Assembly (NCBI GenBank): GCA_027486345.1
Contig: JAIXPH010000048.1
Span: 186,001-250,000 of the forward strand
DNA: 64,000 nt
Direction: 5' to 3'
DNA from: Paracoccaceae bacterium
Lineage (GTDB): Bacteria > Pseudomonadota > Alphaproteobacteria > Rhodobacterales > Rhodobacteraceae
A model generated the notes under the pieces. The model was not told where the DNA came from, made no database searches, and saw only the letters and a program-made list of their open reading frames with translations. The first letter of the stretch is position 1. Each line of letters opens with the position of its first letter. The position numbers and the translations under genes are program-made. This document shows, in pieces, positions 45,861 to 55,429 of the stretch.

Positions 45861-45896
45861 GCGTGGCCGCCCGATGCGGCGTAAAGCGGGCCACGC
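45861..45896. promoter_or_regulatory. Inverted repeat in the xdhA-dnaE divergent gap
   Basis: GCGTGGCC (45861-45868) and GGCCACGC (45889-45896) flank 20 bp, within the 236-bp gap between the divergent xdhA and dnaE starts. It lies 39 bp upstream of xdhA, where an operator or a leader hairpin could act. A second small hairpin, GCCTTG/CAAGGC, lies near 45950. No protein gene is seen in the gap. Confidence 0.35.
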
Positions 45897-46058
45897 GCCC
45901 CCGGTCTTTTTCTATGACCCTTTTTTCTTGTTTCAGAAAGCCCCGCGCCTTGCCACAAGGCAAGCAGAACCTTTCTGGCTGCGGGCGAAGCAGTTTCAGG
46001 GAATGCCGAAAGAAGCGGCACCCTTTCCCCCGTCCGGGCGGTTGGATAGGCTGCGCCC

Positions 46059-49000
46059 ATGTCAAAGCACGCCCCCCGATTCATCCATCTGCGCGTCCAT
46101 ACCGAACATTCGCTGCTGGAAGGCGCGGTGCCGGTCAAGAAACTGGTCAAGCTCTGCGTCGAGGGTGAGATGCCCGCCGTGGCCGTGACCGACACGAACA
46201 ACATGTTCGCCGCGTTGGAGTTTTCGGTGACCGCCCAAGGCGCGGGCGTGCAGCCCATCGTCGGCTGTCAGGTGTCGGTGGCGCATGACCCCGCCAATCC
46301 CGGCGAACGCCCGCGCCCGCCCGCGCCCGTCGTCCTGCTCGCGCAGGATGAGGCGGGGTATATGAACCTGATGAAGCTGTCCTCACGCCTGTTCGTCGAT
46401 GGCGCGATGGCACGCTCCGGCCAGCCGCAGGTGACGCTGGATGAGCTTGAGGCGCTGACCGGCGGTCTGATCTGCCTGACCGGCGGCTCGGACGGTCCGG
46501 TGGGGCGGTTCCTGCAAACCGGGCAAAGCACCAAGGCGCGGGCGTTGATGGAACGGCTGGCGGCTGCCTTTCCGGGGCGGCTTTATGTGGAACTGCAACG
46601 CCACCCCGGCGAAGGCGGAAAACTGCCGCCAGCCGAGGCGCTGACCGAACGCGGCTTTGTCGAGATGGCCTATGACATGGGCCTGCCCCTGGTGGCGACA
46701 AATGACGTCTATTTCCCCAAGTCGAGCATGTTCGAGGCGCATGACGCCCTGATCTGCATCGCCGAACGCGCCTATGTCGATCAAAGCCAGCCGCGCCGTC
46801 GCCTGACGCCGCAGCACTATTTCAAATCCGAAGCCGAGATGTGCGCCCTGTTCGCCGATCTGCCGGAGGCTTTGGAAAACACGGTGGAGATCGCCCGCCG
46901 CTGCGCCTTTGCCGCCTTCAAGCGCAAGCCGATCCTGCCGCGTTTCGCGGATGACGAGGTGCAGGAACTGCGCCGTCAGGCGAATGAAGGCTTGCAGGCG
47001 CGGCTGGCGGTGATCCCGCATTCCGCGACAGTGCAGGAATATCAAGAGCGGCTGGATTTCGAACTCGGCATCATCGAAAAGATGGGCTTTCCGGGGTATT
47101 TCCTGATCGTGGCCGATTTCATCAAATGGGCCAAGCAGCATGACATCCCGGTGGGGCCGGGGCGGGGCTCGGGCGCGGGGTCGCTCGTCGCCTATGCGCT
47201 GACGATCACGGACCTTGATCCCTTGCGCTATGCCTTGCTGTTCGAACGCTTCCTGAACCCGGAACGGGTGTCGATGCCCGACTTCGACATCGACTTCTGC
47301 ATGGACCGCCGCGAAGAGGTGATCCGCTATGTGCAGGAGCGTTATGGCCGCGAAAAGGTGGGGCAGATCATCACCTTCGGGGCGCTCTTGTCCAAGGCCG
47401 CCGTGCGCGACGTGGGCCGGGTGCTGCAACTCTCGTTCGGGCAGGTGGACCGACTGTCCAAGATGATCCCGGTCGAAGGGGTCAAGCCCGTCTCGATCAC
47501 CAAGGCCTTGGCCGATGAACCGCGCCTGCGGGAAGCGGCGAAGGAAGAGGTTGTCGGACGGCTGCTGAATTACGCCGAACAGATCGAGGGGCTGTATCGT
47601 AACGCCTCCACCCACGCCGCAGGGGTGGTGATCGGCGACCGGCCGCTGGATGAACTGGTGCCGCTCTATCGCGATCCGGCCTCTGACATGCCCGCGACCC
47701 AGTTCAACATGAAATGGGTCGAAGCGGCGGGGCTGGTGAAGTTCGACTTTCTGGGTCTGAAGACCCTGACCGTGATCCAGAACGCCATGCAGCAGATCCG
47801 CGCCAGCGGACGTGGCCTGCACCAGGCCCCGGACGGGCGGCAGCTTTATGAACCCAAGCCGGGGGTCGAGGATGACATCGGGCATATCCCGCTTGATGAT
47901 CCCGCGACCTATGAGCTTTACGCGGCAGCCAAGACCGTGGCGGTGTTTCAGGTCGAATCCTCGGGCATGATGGATGCGCTGCGGCGGATGAAGCCGACCT
48001 GCATCGAGGATATCGTGGCGCTTGTGGCGCTCTATCGTCCCGGTCCGATGGAGAACATCCCGGTCTATTGCGAGGTCAAGCACGGCATCCGCCCGCTGGA
48101 ATCCATCCACCCCACCATCGACCACATCCTGAAAGAGACCCAGGGCATCATCGTCTATCAGGAACAGGTGATGCAGATCGCGCAGGTCATGGGGGGCTAT
48201 TCGTTGGGAGGCGCGGACCTTCTGCGCCGAGCGATGGGGAAAAAGATCGCCGAAGAGATGGCCAAGGAACGGCCCAAGTTCATCGAGGGCTGCAAGAAGA
48301 CCCACGACATCGACGCCAAGAAATCGGGCGAGGTGTTCGACCTCTTGGAGAAATTCGCCAACTACGGCTTCAACAAATCCCACGCGGCGGCCTATGCCGT
48401 GGTCAGCTACCAGACGGCTTGGTTGAAGGCCAATCACCCGGTGGAATTCATGTCAGGGGTGATGAACTGCGACCTTCACCTCACCGACAAGCTGGCGGTC
48501 TACAAACGCGAGCTGGACAAGATGGGCGTCAAGGTCGTGGCGCCTTGCGTCAACGCCTCGGGCGCGGTGTTCAAGGTACGCGATCAGGCGGTGGTCTATG
48601 CGCTGGGGGCGCTGAAGAACGTCGGCGTCGATGCGATGCGCCTGATTGTGGAGGCGCGGGGGGACAAGCCCTTTGTGACCCTGTTCGACTTTGCCCGCCG
48701 GGTGGATCTGAAACGGGTGGGCAAGCGACCCTTGGAAATGCTCGCCCGTGCCGGGGCCTTTGACGCGCTGGATCGCAACCGGGCGCGCGTGTTTGACAGT
48801 CTGGACGCGCTGGTGGCCTACTCGGCCGCGATCCATGAGGCGAAGGCCTCAAATCAGGTATCCCTGTTCGGCGAGGCGGGGGCGGATATCCCCGAACCGC
48901 GCCTGCCTTTCCGCGATGACTGGCTGCCGGTGGAACGGCTGGCGCAGGAACATCAAGCCATCGGCTTTTATCTGTCGGGCCACCCCTTGGACGATTACAT

Positions 49001-49556
49001 GCCCGCGCTGAAACGCCAGTCGGTGATGACCTTGACAGAGTTGACCGCCAAGGCGGCGCGGGGGCCGGTGGTGGGGAAACTGGCCGGGTCCGTCTCCAGC
49101 CGTCAGGAAAAGAAATCCGCCAAGGGCAACCGCTTTGCCTTTGTGCAACTGTCCGACCCGACGGGGCTTTATGAGGTCACGGTCTTTTCCGACACGCTGG
49201 AACAGGCGCGCGACCATCTTGAACCGGGCAAGAATGTGGTGCTGACGGTTGAGGCGAACCTCGAGGGCGAGACGCTGAAACTTCTGGCCCGCAGCGCCAC
49301 GAGCATCGACACGGTTGCGGCAGAGGCAGGCGCATCGGCCCTGCGCATCCACCTGAACCGGGCCGAAGCAGCGGCCTCGGTCGCGGCGCTGTTCGCCAAG
49401 GTCGAAGGCCGCAACCGCGCCCAGATCACGATCACCATTCCCGACGATCAGGGAAGGGAGATCGATCTTGTCTTGCCGCAACCCTATCCGGTGACGCCCC
49501 AGATCAAGGGCGCGGTCAAGGCGATCAACGGCGTGGTGATGGTCGAAGAGGTCTGA
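46059..49556 (+). CDS. dnaE: DNA polymerase III alpha subunit
   Basis: 1,165 residues, the normal length for DnaE1. Replicative polymerase of the chromosome. N-terminal PHP domain (FIHLRVHTEHSLLEGAVPVK, AVTDTNNMFAALEF), palm with the metal-binding aspartates in MPDFDIDFCMDRREEVIRYV and GPGRGSGAGSLVAYALTITD, fingers (GLVKFDFLGLKTLTVIQNAM), and a C-terminal OB-fold (GPVVGKLAGSVSSRQEKKSA, LYEVTVFSDTLEQARDHLEP). The OB domain is complete here, in contrast to DnaE2. Single ATG start. Confidence 0.98.
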   Translation: MSKHAPRFIHLRVHTEHSLLEGAVPVKKLVKLCVEGEMPAVAVTDTNNMFAALEFSVTAQGAGVQPIVGCQVSVAHDPANPGERPRPPAPVVLLAQDEAGYMNLMKLSSRLFVDGAMARSGQPQVTLDELEALTGGLICLTGGSDGPVGRFLQTGQSTKARALMERLAAAFPGRLYVELQRHPGEGGKLPPAEALTERGFVEMAYDMGLPLVATNDVYFPKSSMFEAHDALICIAERAYVDQSQPRRRLTPQHYFKSEAEMCALFADLPEALENTVEIARRCAFAAFKRKPILPRFADDEVQELRRQANEGLQARLAVIPHSATVQEYQERLDFELGIIEKMGFPGYFLIVADFIKWAKQHDIPVGPGRGSGAGSLVAYALTITDLDPLRYALLFERFLNPERVSMPDFDIDFCMDRREEVIRYVQERYGREKVGQIITFGALLSKAAVRDVGRVLQLSFGQVDRLSKMIPVEGVKPVSITKALADEPRLREAAKEEVVGRLLNYAEQIEGLYRNASTHAAGVVIGDRPLDELVPLYRDPASDMPATQFNMKWVEAAGLVKFDFLGLKTLTVIQNAMQQIRASGRGLHQAPDGRQLYEPKPGVEDDIGHIPLDDPATYELYAAAKTVAVFQVESSGMMDALRRMKPTCIEDIVALVALYRPGPMENIPVYCEVKHGIRPLESIHPTIDHILKETQGIIVYQEQVMQIAQVMGGYSLGGADLLRRAMGKKIAEEMAKERPKFIEGCKKTHDIDAKKSGEVFDLLEKFANYGFNKSHAAAYAVVSYQTAWLKANHPVEFMSGVMNCDLHLTDKLAVYKRELDKMGVKVVAPCVNASGAVFKVRDQAVVYALGALKNVGVDAMRLIVEARGDKPFVTLFDFARRVDLKRVGKRPLEMLARAGAFDALDRNRARVFDSLDALVAYSAAIHEAKASNQVSLFGEAGADIPEPRLPFRDDWLPVERLAQEHQAIGFYLSGHPLDDYMPALKRQSVMTLTELTAKAARGPVVGKLAGSVSSRQEKKSAKGNRFAFVQLSDPTGLYEVTVFSDTLEQARDHLEPGKNVVLTVEANLEGETLKLLARSATSIDTVAAEAGASALRIHLNRAEAAASVAALFAKVEGRNRAQITITIPDDQGREIDLVLPQPYPVTPQIKGAVKAINGVVMVEEV

Positions 49557-49559
49557 CCC

Positions 49560-50639
49560 TCACCCTCGCCGCAGGTAGCGCATGCCCAACCGTGCGGCAA
49601 AGACGCTCAACACGATCCGCAGCACATGGTGCACGGTGACATAGACCACGCTCATGTTCAGGCTCAGCGCCACAAGGCTCATCTCGGCCAAGCCCCCCGG
49701 CGCGTAGGCAAGGAAGACCGCCGCCATGGGTTCGCCCACCCACGGCGCCAAGGCAGCGGCAAAGCCAAAGGTGACCACCAACGCCACGACGGCATTGACG
49801 CTGGCCAGACGGATGGCGCGCAACAGCAGCCGGTGATCCACCCCGGCAAAGCGTGCGCCCAGACCACAGCCCACCACCACCTGCGTCAGCCCCACCAGCC
49901 ACGCGGGCGGCACGCCATGCACCAGCCCCGCGCCATGGGCCACGGCGGAGAACAGGATCGGCCCGGTCATGATATAGGCGGGGAAACGCAGCAGCCGCCC
50001 GACACCCACCCCCAGTGCCCCGACGGCGATCAGAAACACCACCTCGACCGGCGTCAGCGCGACATGGGCCGCAGGCAGGGTCGCCCCGCTGGCCGATCCG
50101 ACGGCACCCCCCGTCAGCACGACAAAGATCAACGGCACGAAGAGGATGGTCAGGATCAGCCGCAGGAATTGCAGCACCGTCATCAGGCGGGCATCGCCGC
50201 CCGCCTCTTCGCCCATCTGCACGGTTTCGATCAGCCCGCCGGGGGCCGCGCCGAAATAGCTTTCGATCCGGGGCAACCCACCCCGGCGATAGATCAGATA
50301 GCCCACGGCGTGCAGCACCGGCAGGAACACGAACAGCGCCAGCAGCGATGGTCCCCAGTCCATCGCTTGCCCGGCGACATCTGGGGTAAAGGCCCCACCG
50401 ATGGACACACCGATCACCGGCACAAAGGCCGAGCGCAGCTTCATCGGCAACAGGATGCGCTGCCCCAAGGGCCGCCAATCCAGCGCCGCCGCCGTTCCGG
50501 TCGTCAGCAAGGCCCCCAGCAGCAAGGCCAATGGCAAGTGAAGCTGAAAGGCCGCAAGCCCACCCGCCGCGCCAAGGATCAGCGTGAAGATCAGCGACAG
50601 GCCGAACTGCACCGGATCACCAATGCGGCGGGCGGACAT
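49560..50639 (-). CDS. AbrB-family integral membrane protein (ammonia monooxygenase-like annotation)
   Basis: About 359 residues, ten or so membrane helices in two similar halves, each with a Gly-rich pattern (AAPGGLIETVQMGEEAGGDA in the first half and YAPGGLAEMSLVALSLNMSV in the second). This is the AbrB (TIGR03082-type) duplication family, sometimes mislabelled 'ammonia monooxygenase'; some members affect transport or regulation but no reaction is established. Start chosen at the ATG at 50639, which overlaps the end of slyX by 23 bp. Convergent to dnaE, 3 bp apart. Confidence 0.85.
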   Translation of the reverse strand: MSARRIGDPVQFGLSLIFTLILGAAGGLAAFQLHLPLALLLGALLTTGTAAALDWRPLGQRILLPMKLRSAFVPVIGVSIGGAFTPDVAGQAMDWGPSLLALFVFLPVLHAVGYLIYRRGGLPRIESYFGAAPGGLIETVQMGEEAGGDARLMTVLQFLRLILTILFVPLIFVVLTGGAVGSASGATLPAAHVALTPVEVVFLIAVGALGVGVGRLLRFPAYIMTGPILFSAVAHGAGLVHGVPPAWLVGLTQVVVGCGLGARFAGVDHRLLLRAIRLASVNAVVALVVTFGFAAALAPWVGEPMAAVFLAYAPGGLAEMSLVALSLNMSVVYVTVHHVLRIVLSVFAARLGMRYLRRG

Positions 50640-50814
50640 TGGCGGCGGGGCCTTCACCGGCCATCGCCTCGCGTTCAGCCTCGCGTTCCACCAGCATCTG
50701 CACAAGGCGGGTCAGGCGGTCGATCTCCTTGGCCTGACGCGCCACGACGTCCGACAGATCGTCCACGGCGCGGATCAGATGGGCGACACGCTCCTCAAGC
50801 ACCGGAATGTCCAT
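50617..50814 (-). CDS. slyX: SlyX family protein
   Basis: 65 residues from the ATG at 50814. A short coiled coil (DIPVLEERVAHLIRAVDDLS and DVVARQAKEIDRLTRLVQML) with the typical 'E.R.A.L...V..L...V..Q...I..L' heptads, then a short Pro-rich tail ending in RPPHW, which is the SlyX family ending. Function unknown. Divergent from hisS with 86 bp between starts. The frame is open far upstream without homology. Confidence 0.85.
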   Translation of the reverse strand: MDIPVLEERVAHLIRAVDDLSDVVARQAKEIDRLTRLVQMLVEREAEREAMAGEGPAANVRPPHW

Positions 50815-50900
50815 GCGATCCCCCTCTTTGCCGCCGTGCGCCTTGCCGCGCCTGCCCCCATCCGATACACGGGCGGCGACAAAAAGCGAAGGTCTGACCG

Positions 50901-52388
50901 ATGGCACAGGACAAGACACAACGCCGCCCCCGGGCCGAAACCCCCAAAGGTTTCCGCGACTACTTCGGGGCCGAGGTGACAGAGCGCAAGGCGATGCTCG
51001 ACAAGGTGGCGGAGGTTTATCACCGCTACGGCTTTGACCCATTGGAAACCAGCGCGGTTGAGACGGTCGAGGCTTTGGGAAAATTCCTGCCCGACGTGGA
51101 TCGCCCGAATGAAGGCGTGTTCGCCTGGCAAGATGAAGACGCCGATTGGCTGGCGCTGCGCTATGACCTCACCGCGCCTTTGGCGCGTGTGGCGGCGCAG
51201 TATCGCAATGACCTGCCCTCGCCTTACCGCCGCTACGCCATGGGTCCGGTCTGGCGCAACGAAAAGCCCGGTCCGGGGCGATTCCGCCAGTTTTATCAAT
51301 GCGATGCCGATACGGTGGGCGCGCCTTCGGTGGCAGCGGATGCCGAGATTTGCGCGATGCTGTCGGATGCGCTGGAGGTCGTCGGCATCCCGCGCGGCGA
51401 TTACATCGTGCGGGTGAATAACCGTAAGGTGCTGAATGGCGTGATGGAGGTTGCGGGCGTTCTGGACCCGTCCGACCCCGAGCGTTTCGCGGCAGAGCGC
51501 GGGATCGTTCTGCGCGCCATCGACAAGATCGACCGTTTGGGCGAAGGCGGTGTGCGGGCGTTGCTGGGCGAAGGTCGCAAGGATGAGTCCGGCGATTTCA
51601 CCAAAGGCGCGGGGCTGTCGGCGGAACAGGCTGAGGTGGTGATGGCCTTCATGGCCGCCCGCCGGGAGACGGGGGCCGAAACCGTGGGGGCTCTGCGCGA
51701 CTTGGTCGGCGGGTCTGTTGTCGGTGGCGAAGGTGTCACCGAGTTGGAAACCATCGCTGACCTGTTGGACCGTCAGGGCTATGGCCCCGACCGCATCGTG
51801 ATCGACCCCGGCGTGGTCCGTGGCCTTGGCTATTACACTGGCCCGGTGTTCGAGGCGGAATTGACCTTCGAAATCCTTGATGAAAAGGGGCGCAAGCGTC
51901 AGTTCGGCTCTGTCGCGGGCGGGGGGCGTTATGATGATCTGGTGAAACGCTTCACCGGGCAGTCGGTGCCTGCCACGGGGGTGTCCATCGGGGTGGATCG
52001 CCTGCTGGCGGCTTTGCGGGCAAAGGGGCGTGTGGGTGGCGATGCTGCGGGTCCGGTGGTTGTGACCGTGATGGATCGCGACCGCATGGCCGATTACATG
52101 GGCATGGTGGCTGAGTTGCGCAATGCCGGTATCAGGGCAGAGGTTTACCTCGGCAATCCCAAGAACTTTGGCAACCAGTTGAAATATGCCGACAAACGCG
52201 CCTCGCCCATTGCCGTGATCCAAGGCGGGAACGAGGCGGAACAGGGTAAGGTGATCCTGAAGGATTTGGTGCTGGGCGCGCAGATCGCCCAGAACGCCAC
52301 GCTTGAGGAATGGAAGGACCGCCCGGCACAGGTGGAGGTGGATCGGGGAGAACTGGTGGCGGCAGTACGGAAGATGCTGGGGAGATGA
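50901..52388 (+). CDS. hisS: Histidyl-tRNA synthetase
   Basis: 495 residues. Class II aminoacyl-tRNA synthetase charging tRNA-His. Motif 1 region [15 protein letters not shown], motif 2 around [20 protein letters not shown] and [12 protein letters not shown], motif 3 [19 protein letters not shown]-terminal anticodon domain ([20 protein letters not shown]). The sequence type ([15 protein letters not shown]) resembles the alphaproteobacterial HisRS group that no longer requires the G-1 base on tRNA-His; that trait is from memory and not testable here. Followed by hisZ and hisG after a 277-bp spacer full of hairpins. Confidence 0.96.
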   Translation: MAQDKTQRRPRAETPKGFRDYFGAEVTERKAMLDKVAEVYHRYGFDPLETSAVETVEALGKFLPDVDRPNEGVFAWQDEDADWLALRYDLTAPLARVAAQYRNDLPSPYRRYAMGPVWRNEKPGPGRFRQFYQCDADTVGAPSVAADAEICAMLSDALEVVGIPRGDYIVRVNNRKVLNGVMEVAGVLDPSDPERFAAERGIVLRAIDKIDRLGEGGVRALLGEGRKDESGDFTKGAGLSAEQAEVVMAFMAARRETGAETVGALRDLVGGSVVGGEGVTELETIADLLDRQGYGPDRIVIDPGVVRGLGYYTGPVFEAELTFEILDEKGRKRQFGSVAGGGRYDDLVKRFTGQSVPATGVSIGVDRLLAALRAKGRVGGDAAGPVVVTVMDRDRMADYMGMVAELRNAGIRAEVYLGNPKNFGNQLKYADKRASPIAVIQGGNEAEQGKVILKDLVLGAQIAQNATLEEWKDRPAQVEVDRGELVAAVRKMLGR

Positions 52389-52665
52389 CGCGACCCACGC
52401 CACAGTCGCGCGCGACCCGCGGCGCGCGCGTGTCGCGCCGGAAGGGTTCGCCCCGCCCGTGCTGCCCCAGCACGGGCCGCGCCCGCCCGCCCCTTGGCGG
52501 GCGCGATAAATCGCCCCCGCCCGGTCGTGCGCGCCCCGTGCGGAGGCTTGGCTTTGGCGGCACTCCCCTTGTGGCTTCGTTGCCTCAGCCACAATCGGAC
52601 CGGGAAAACGTCCACAGGACGTTTTCCAGCCGGTCCTCTGGTTCCCCCACGATGGGAGGCAGCAA
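52389..52665. repeat. Chain of hairpins in the hisS-hisZ spacer
   Basis: At least four hairpins lie in this 277-bp non-coding gap: GCCCGTGCT-GCCCC-AGCACGGGC (52455-52477), CGCGCCCGCC / GGCGGGCGCG (52478-52505), TTGTGGCT / AGCCACAA (52569-52594), and a long one with GGAAAACGTCC-ACA-GGACGTTTTCC (52603-52627) inside GGACCGG / CCGGTCC (52597-52636). The end of the gap supplies the hisZ ribosome site (GGGAGG at 52654-52659). The array could act as an RNA-processing or attenuation element. Confidence 0.75.
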
Positions 52666-53763
52666 TTGACCCCCAAATCCGCCATCCGCGCCCAAGCTGA
52701 AATCCTCTTCGTCGCCTTCCGCGCCGAAGGCGCTTTGCCGGTGGATGCTGACATCCTGCTGCCCGCCGAAACCCTGCTCGACCTTTATGGCGAGGATATC
52801 CGCGCCCGCGCCTATGTCACCTCTGACCCGCTGCGGGGAGAGATGATGCTGCGCCCGGATTTTACCGTGCCGGTGGTGCAGGCGCATATGGCCCATGGGG
52901 CCGACCCCGCGCGTTATTGCTATATGGGCGAGGTGTTCCGCAAACAGGATCACCTCGGCCCCCGCGCCAGCGAATACCTGCAAGTCGGGTTTGAGGTGTT
53001 TGATCGCGCCGCCCCGGAACAAGCCGACGCACAGGTGTTTGCGCTGTTTGCACGGTTGCTGAGCGACTTGAACCTGCGCCCCGCGACGGGCGATATCGGC
53101 ATCTTGATGGCCGCCGTACGCGGGCTTTCGACCACGGACCGCCGCAAGGCGGCACTCTTGCGCCACATCTGGCGGCCCAAGCGGTTCCGGGCGCTGCTGG
53201 ACCGTTTCGCAGGCCGAGCGCCCGTGCCAGAGGCGCGGACGAAACTGCTGGAACGTCTCGCGCAGGACACGCCGGAGGCGCTGATCGCGGCCGCTGGCAC
53301 CTTTACCGGCCTGCGCTCGGCCCAGGAAATCACCGCCCGCGCCGCCGCGTTGATCGAGGATGCGGCGACCGCACCGATCGCGGCACCAGAGGCGGCGTTG
53401 CTCTATGATCTGCTGTCGCTTGAGGCCCCGGCGCAGGCAGCGCTGACCCACCTGCGCGGGATCACCCCGCTTTTGCCCGCCATCGCCCCTGCCGTGGACC
53501 GTTTTGCGACGCGTTTGGATGCGCTCAAGGCCAGTGGTATCGATATCACGACGCTGCCGTTCCAAGCCAGCCACGGGCGCACCAGCCTCGAGTATTACGA
53601 CGGCTTCGTTTTCAGCTTCCACGCCGCAGACCCTGCCCTGCCCCCGGTCGCCAGCGGCGGGCGCTATGATGCGCTGACCGCTGTGCTGGGTCAGGGCCGG
53701 TCCATCCCCGCCGTGGGGGGCGTGATCCGCCCCGGCCTTGTCGCCGCGCTGAAGGGGGCCTGA
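52666..53763 (+). CDS. hisZ: ATP phosphoribosyltransferase regulatory subunit
   Basis: 365 residues. HisZ is a catalytically inactive HisRS paralogue that partners short-form HisG for the first step of histidine biosynthesis and gives histidine feedback. HisRS-like core with MLRPDFTVPVVQAHMAHG, CYMGEVFRKQDHLGPRASEY and GRTSLEYYDGFVFSFHA. Start is a TTG, supported by GGGAGG 6 nt upstream. It lies directly between hisS and hisG, 2 bp from hisG, so synthetase, its derived regulator and the enzyme are in one block. Confidence 0.93.
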   Translation: MTPKSAIRAQAEILFVAFRAEGALPVDADILLPAETLLDLYGEDIRARAYVTSDPLRGEMMLRPDFTVPVVQAHMAHGADPARYCYMGEVFRKQDHLGPRASEYLQVGFEVFDRAAPEQADAQVFALFARLLSDLNLRPATGDIGILMAAVRGLSTTDRRKAALLRHIWRPKRFRALLDRFAGRAPVPEARTKLLERLAQDTPEALIAAAGTFTGLRSAQEITARAAALIEDAATAPIAAPEAALLYDLLSLEAPAQAALTHLRGITPLLPAIAPAVDRFATRLDALKASGIDITTLPFQASHGRTSLEYYDGFVFSFHAADPALPPVASGGRYDALTAVLGQGRSIPAVGGVIRPGLVAALKGA

Positions 53764-53765
53764 GC

Positions 53766-54470
53766 ATGCTCAAGATCGGGGTGCCCTCCAAGGGGCGTTT
53801 GCAGGAACTGACCTTCCAGTGGTTCGGCAAACACAGCGTGACCATGCGCCAGACCGGCAATGACCGCGAATACTCCGGCGCGGTGGATGGCATCGACGGA
53901 GTCGAACTGGTGCTGCTGAGCGCGGGCGAAATCCCGCGCGAATTGTCCGCTGGTCGCATCCATCTGGGCGTGACCGGAACCGACCTGATCCGCGACAAGC
54001 TGGCGGATTGGGACCGGCAGGTGACCTCCCTCGCGCCCTTGGGCTTTGGCCATGCGGACCTGATCATCGCGGTGCCTGCAGTGTGGATCGATGTCGATAC
54101 CGTCGATGATCTGGACGCCGCCGCCAGCGCGTTCCGCGCGGCGCACGGGTTCCGCCTGCGGATCGCCACGAAATACCACCGTCTGGTGCGCGACTTCCTG
54201 ACGGCGCAGGGGGTGGCGGATTACCAATTGGTGGACAGCCAAGGGGCGACCGAGGGCACAATCCGCAACCTGACGGCAGAAGCGGTGGCCGACATCACCT
54301 CCAGCGGGGAAACGCTGCGGGCGAACCACCTGAAAATTCTGTCCGACGCGCTGATCCTGCAAAGTCAGGCGGAGCTTTTCCTGTCGCATCAGGCCGATTG
54401 GGACGCAGCGACTCGTGCGACCCTAAGCGATCTGCTTACGCGCCTGTCTCTGCCGGAGCCTGCGCTTTAG
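53766..54470 (+). CDS. hisG: ATP phosphoribosyltransferase, short form
   Basis: 234 residues, the short type without the C-terminal regulatory ACT-like domain, which is why HisZ is needed. It condenses ATP and PRPP to start histidine synthesis. Features: KIGVPSKGRLQELTFQWFGK, VELVLLSAGEIPRELSAGRI, HLGVTGTDLIRDK, and the PRPP-binding DSQGATEGTIRNLTAEAVAD. ATG start at 53766. The 3' end overlaps the convergent EamA gene by 35 bp. Confidence 0.96.
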   Translation: MLKIGVPSKGRLQELTFQWFGKHSVTMRQTGNDREYSGAVDGIDGVELVLLSAGEIPRELSAGRIHLGVTGTDLIRDKLADWDRQVTSLAPLGFGHADLIIAVPAVWIDVDTVDDLDAAASAFRAAHGFRLRIATKYHRLVRDFLTAQGVADYQLVDSQGATEGTIRNLTAEAVADITSSGETLRANHLKILSDALILQSQAELFLSHQADWDAATRATLSDLLTRLSLPEPAL

Positions 54471-55341
54471 GCTTGCGGCTGACAATCGCCACCCCTGCCC
54501 CGGCCAAGGCCATCCCGGCCCAAGCCAAAGGCGGCATCGCCTCGCCCAACAGGGGCCAAGCGAACAGCGCCGAAAAGGCGGGGACAAGGTAGAACAGGGC
54601 GGAGACGCGGCTGACCTCCCCCGCCCGGATCATCGCCAGCAAAAGCGACATCGCCAAGAGCGAATTGCCGATGACCAGATAGCCCAGCACGGCGATGAAC
54701 TCGCCGTTCCAAACCATGTGCATATCCTCGGTCAGCCACGCGATGGGCAGGGTAAAGGCGGCCCCCACGGCGTATTGGATCATGTTTGACGTGACCGGAT
54801 GATGGCTGACGCCGAAGCGTTTTTCATACAGCGTCCCGGCGGTGATGCCGAACAGGGCCCCCACCGTCAGCAACACGCCATAGGGGTTTTCCGCCTGCAC
54901 CTGCGCGCGGGACAGGATCACCACCACCGCCCCAGCCAGCCCAAGCGCAAGGCCGACCCACGCCATCCGGCCAACATTTTCACCCACGAAACGCGGCGCG
55001 ACCAACGCCACAAGGATCGGTTGCAGGCAGACGACAATCGCCACCCCTGCCGCAGAGACACCGGATTTGAAGGCGATGTAGCACAGGCCGAAATAGGCGA
55101 CCTGAATGAGGAACCCCACCACCGCGATATCGAACCAGCCGCGCAGAGTTTTCGGCACTGGCGGGCGCAGGATCAGCGCGAAAGGGGCCAGCACCCCCAA
55201 GACCAGCACATAGCGCAACGCCAGCAGCGTGATGGGTGCGGCATGTTGCAGGCCCAGTTTCGCCACGCCAAATCCCGCCGACCACAGCAGCAGGAACATC
55301 GCAGGTGCCGCGACCAGCCAAAGGGGGCGGGGATGTGTCAT
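54436..55341 (-). CDS. DMT (EamA) family transporter
   Basis: About 301 residues from the ATG at 55341. Ten hydrophobic helices in two EamA repeats, with LLLWSAGFGVAKLGLQHAAP and ITLLALRYVL at the start and RVSALFYLVPAFSALFAWPL / GEAMPPLAWAGMALAGAGVA near the end. An inner-membrane exporter of unknown substrate. The 3' end runs 35 bp into hisG on the other strand. Confidence 0.88.
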   Translation of the reverse strand: MTHPRPLWLVAAPAMFLLLWSAGFGVAKLGLQHAAPITLLALRYVLVLGVLAPFALILRPPVPKTLRGWFDIAVVGFLIQVAYFGLCYIAFKSGVSAAGVAIVVCLQPILVALVAPRFVGENVGRMAWVGLALGLAGAVVVILSRAQVQAENPYGVLLTVGALFGITAGTLYEKRFGVSHHPVTSNMIQYAVGAAFTLPIAWLTEDMHMVWNGEFIAVLGYLVIGNSLLAMSLLLAMIRAGEVSRVSALFYLVPAFSALFAWPLLGEAMPPLAWAGMALAGAGVAIVSRKPKAQAPAETGA

Positions 55342-55429
55342 CGCGCAACCTTGCCCGCTTTGCCCGTGCGGCGAAAGGCCCTGCCCGACGCTGGCCTGCG
55401 CCAAAGCGACAGGCTGGACCTATGCCGGA

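Noticed and set aside
52389-52665. CRISPR array in the hisS-hisZ spacer
   Set aside because: The hairpins differ from each other in sequence and spacing; there are no identical direct repeats and no cas genes.
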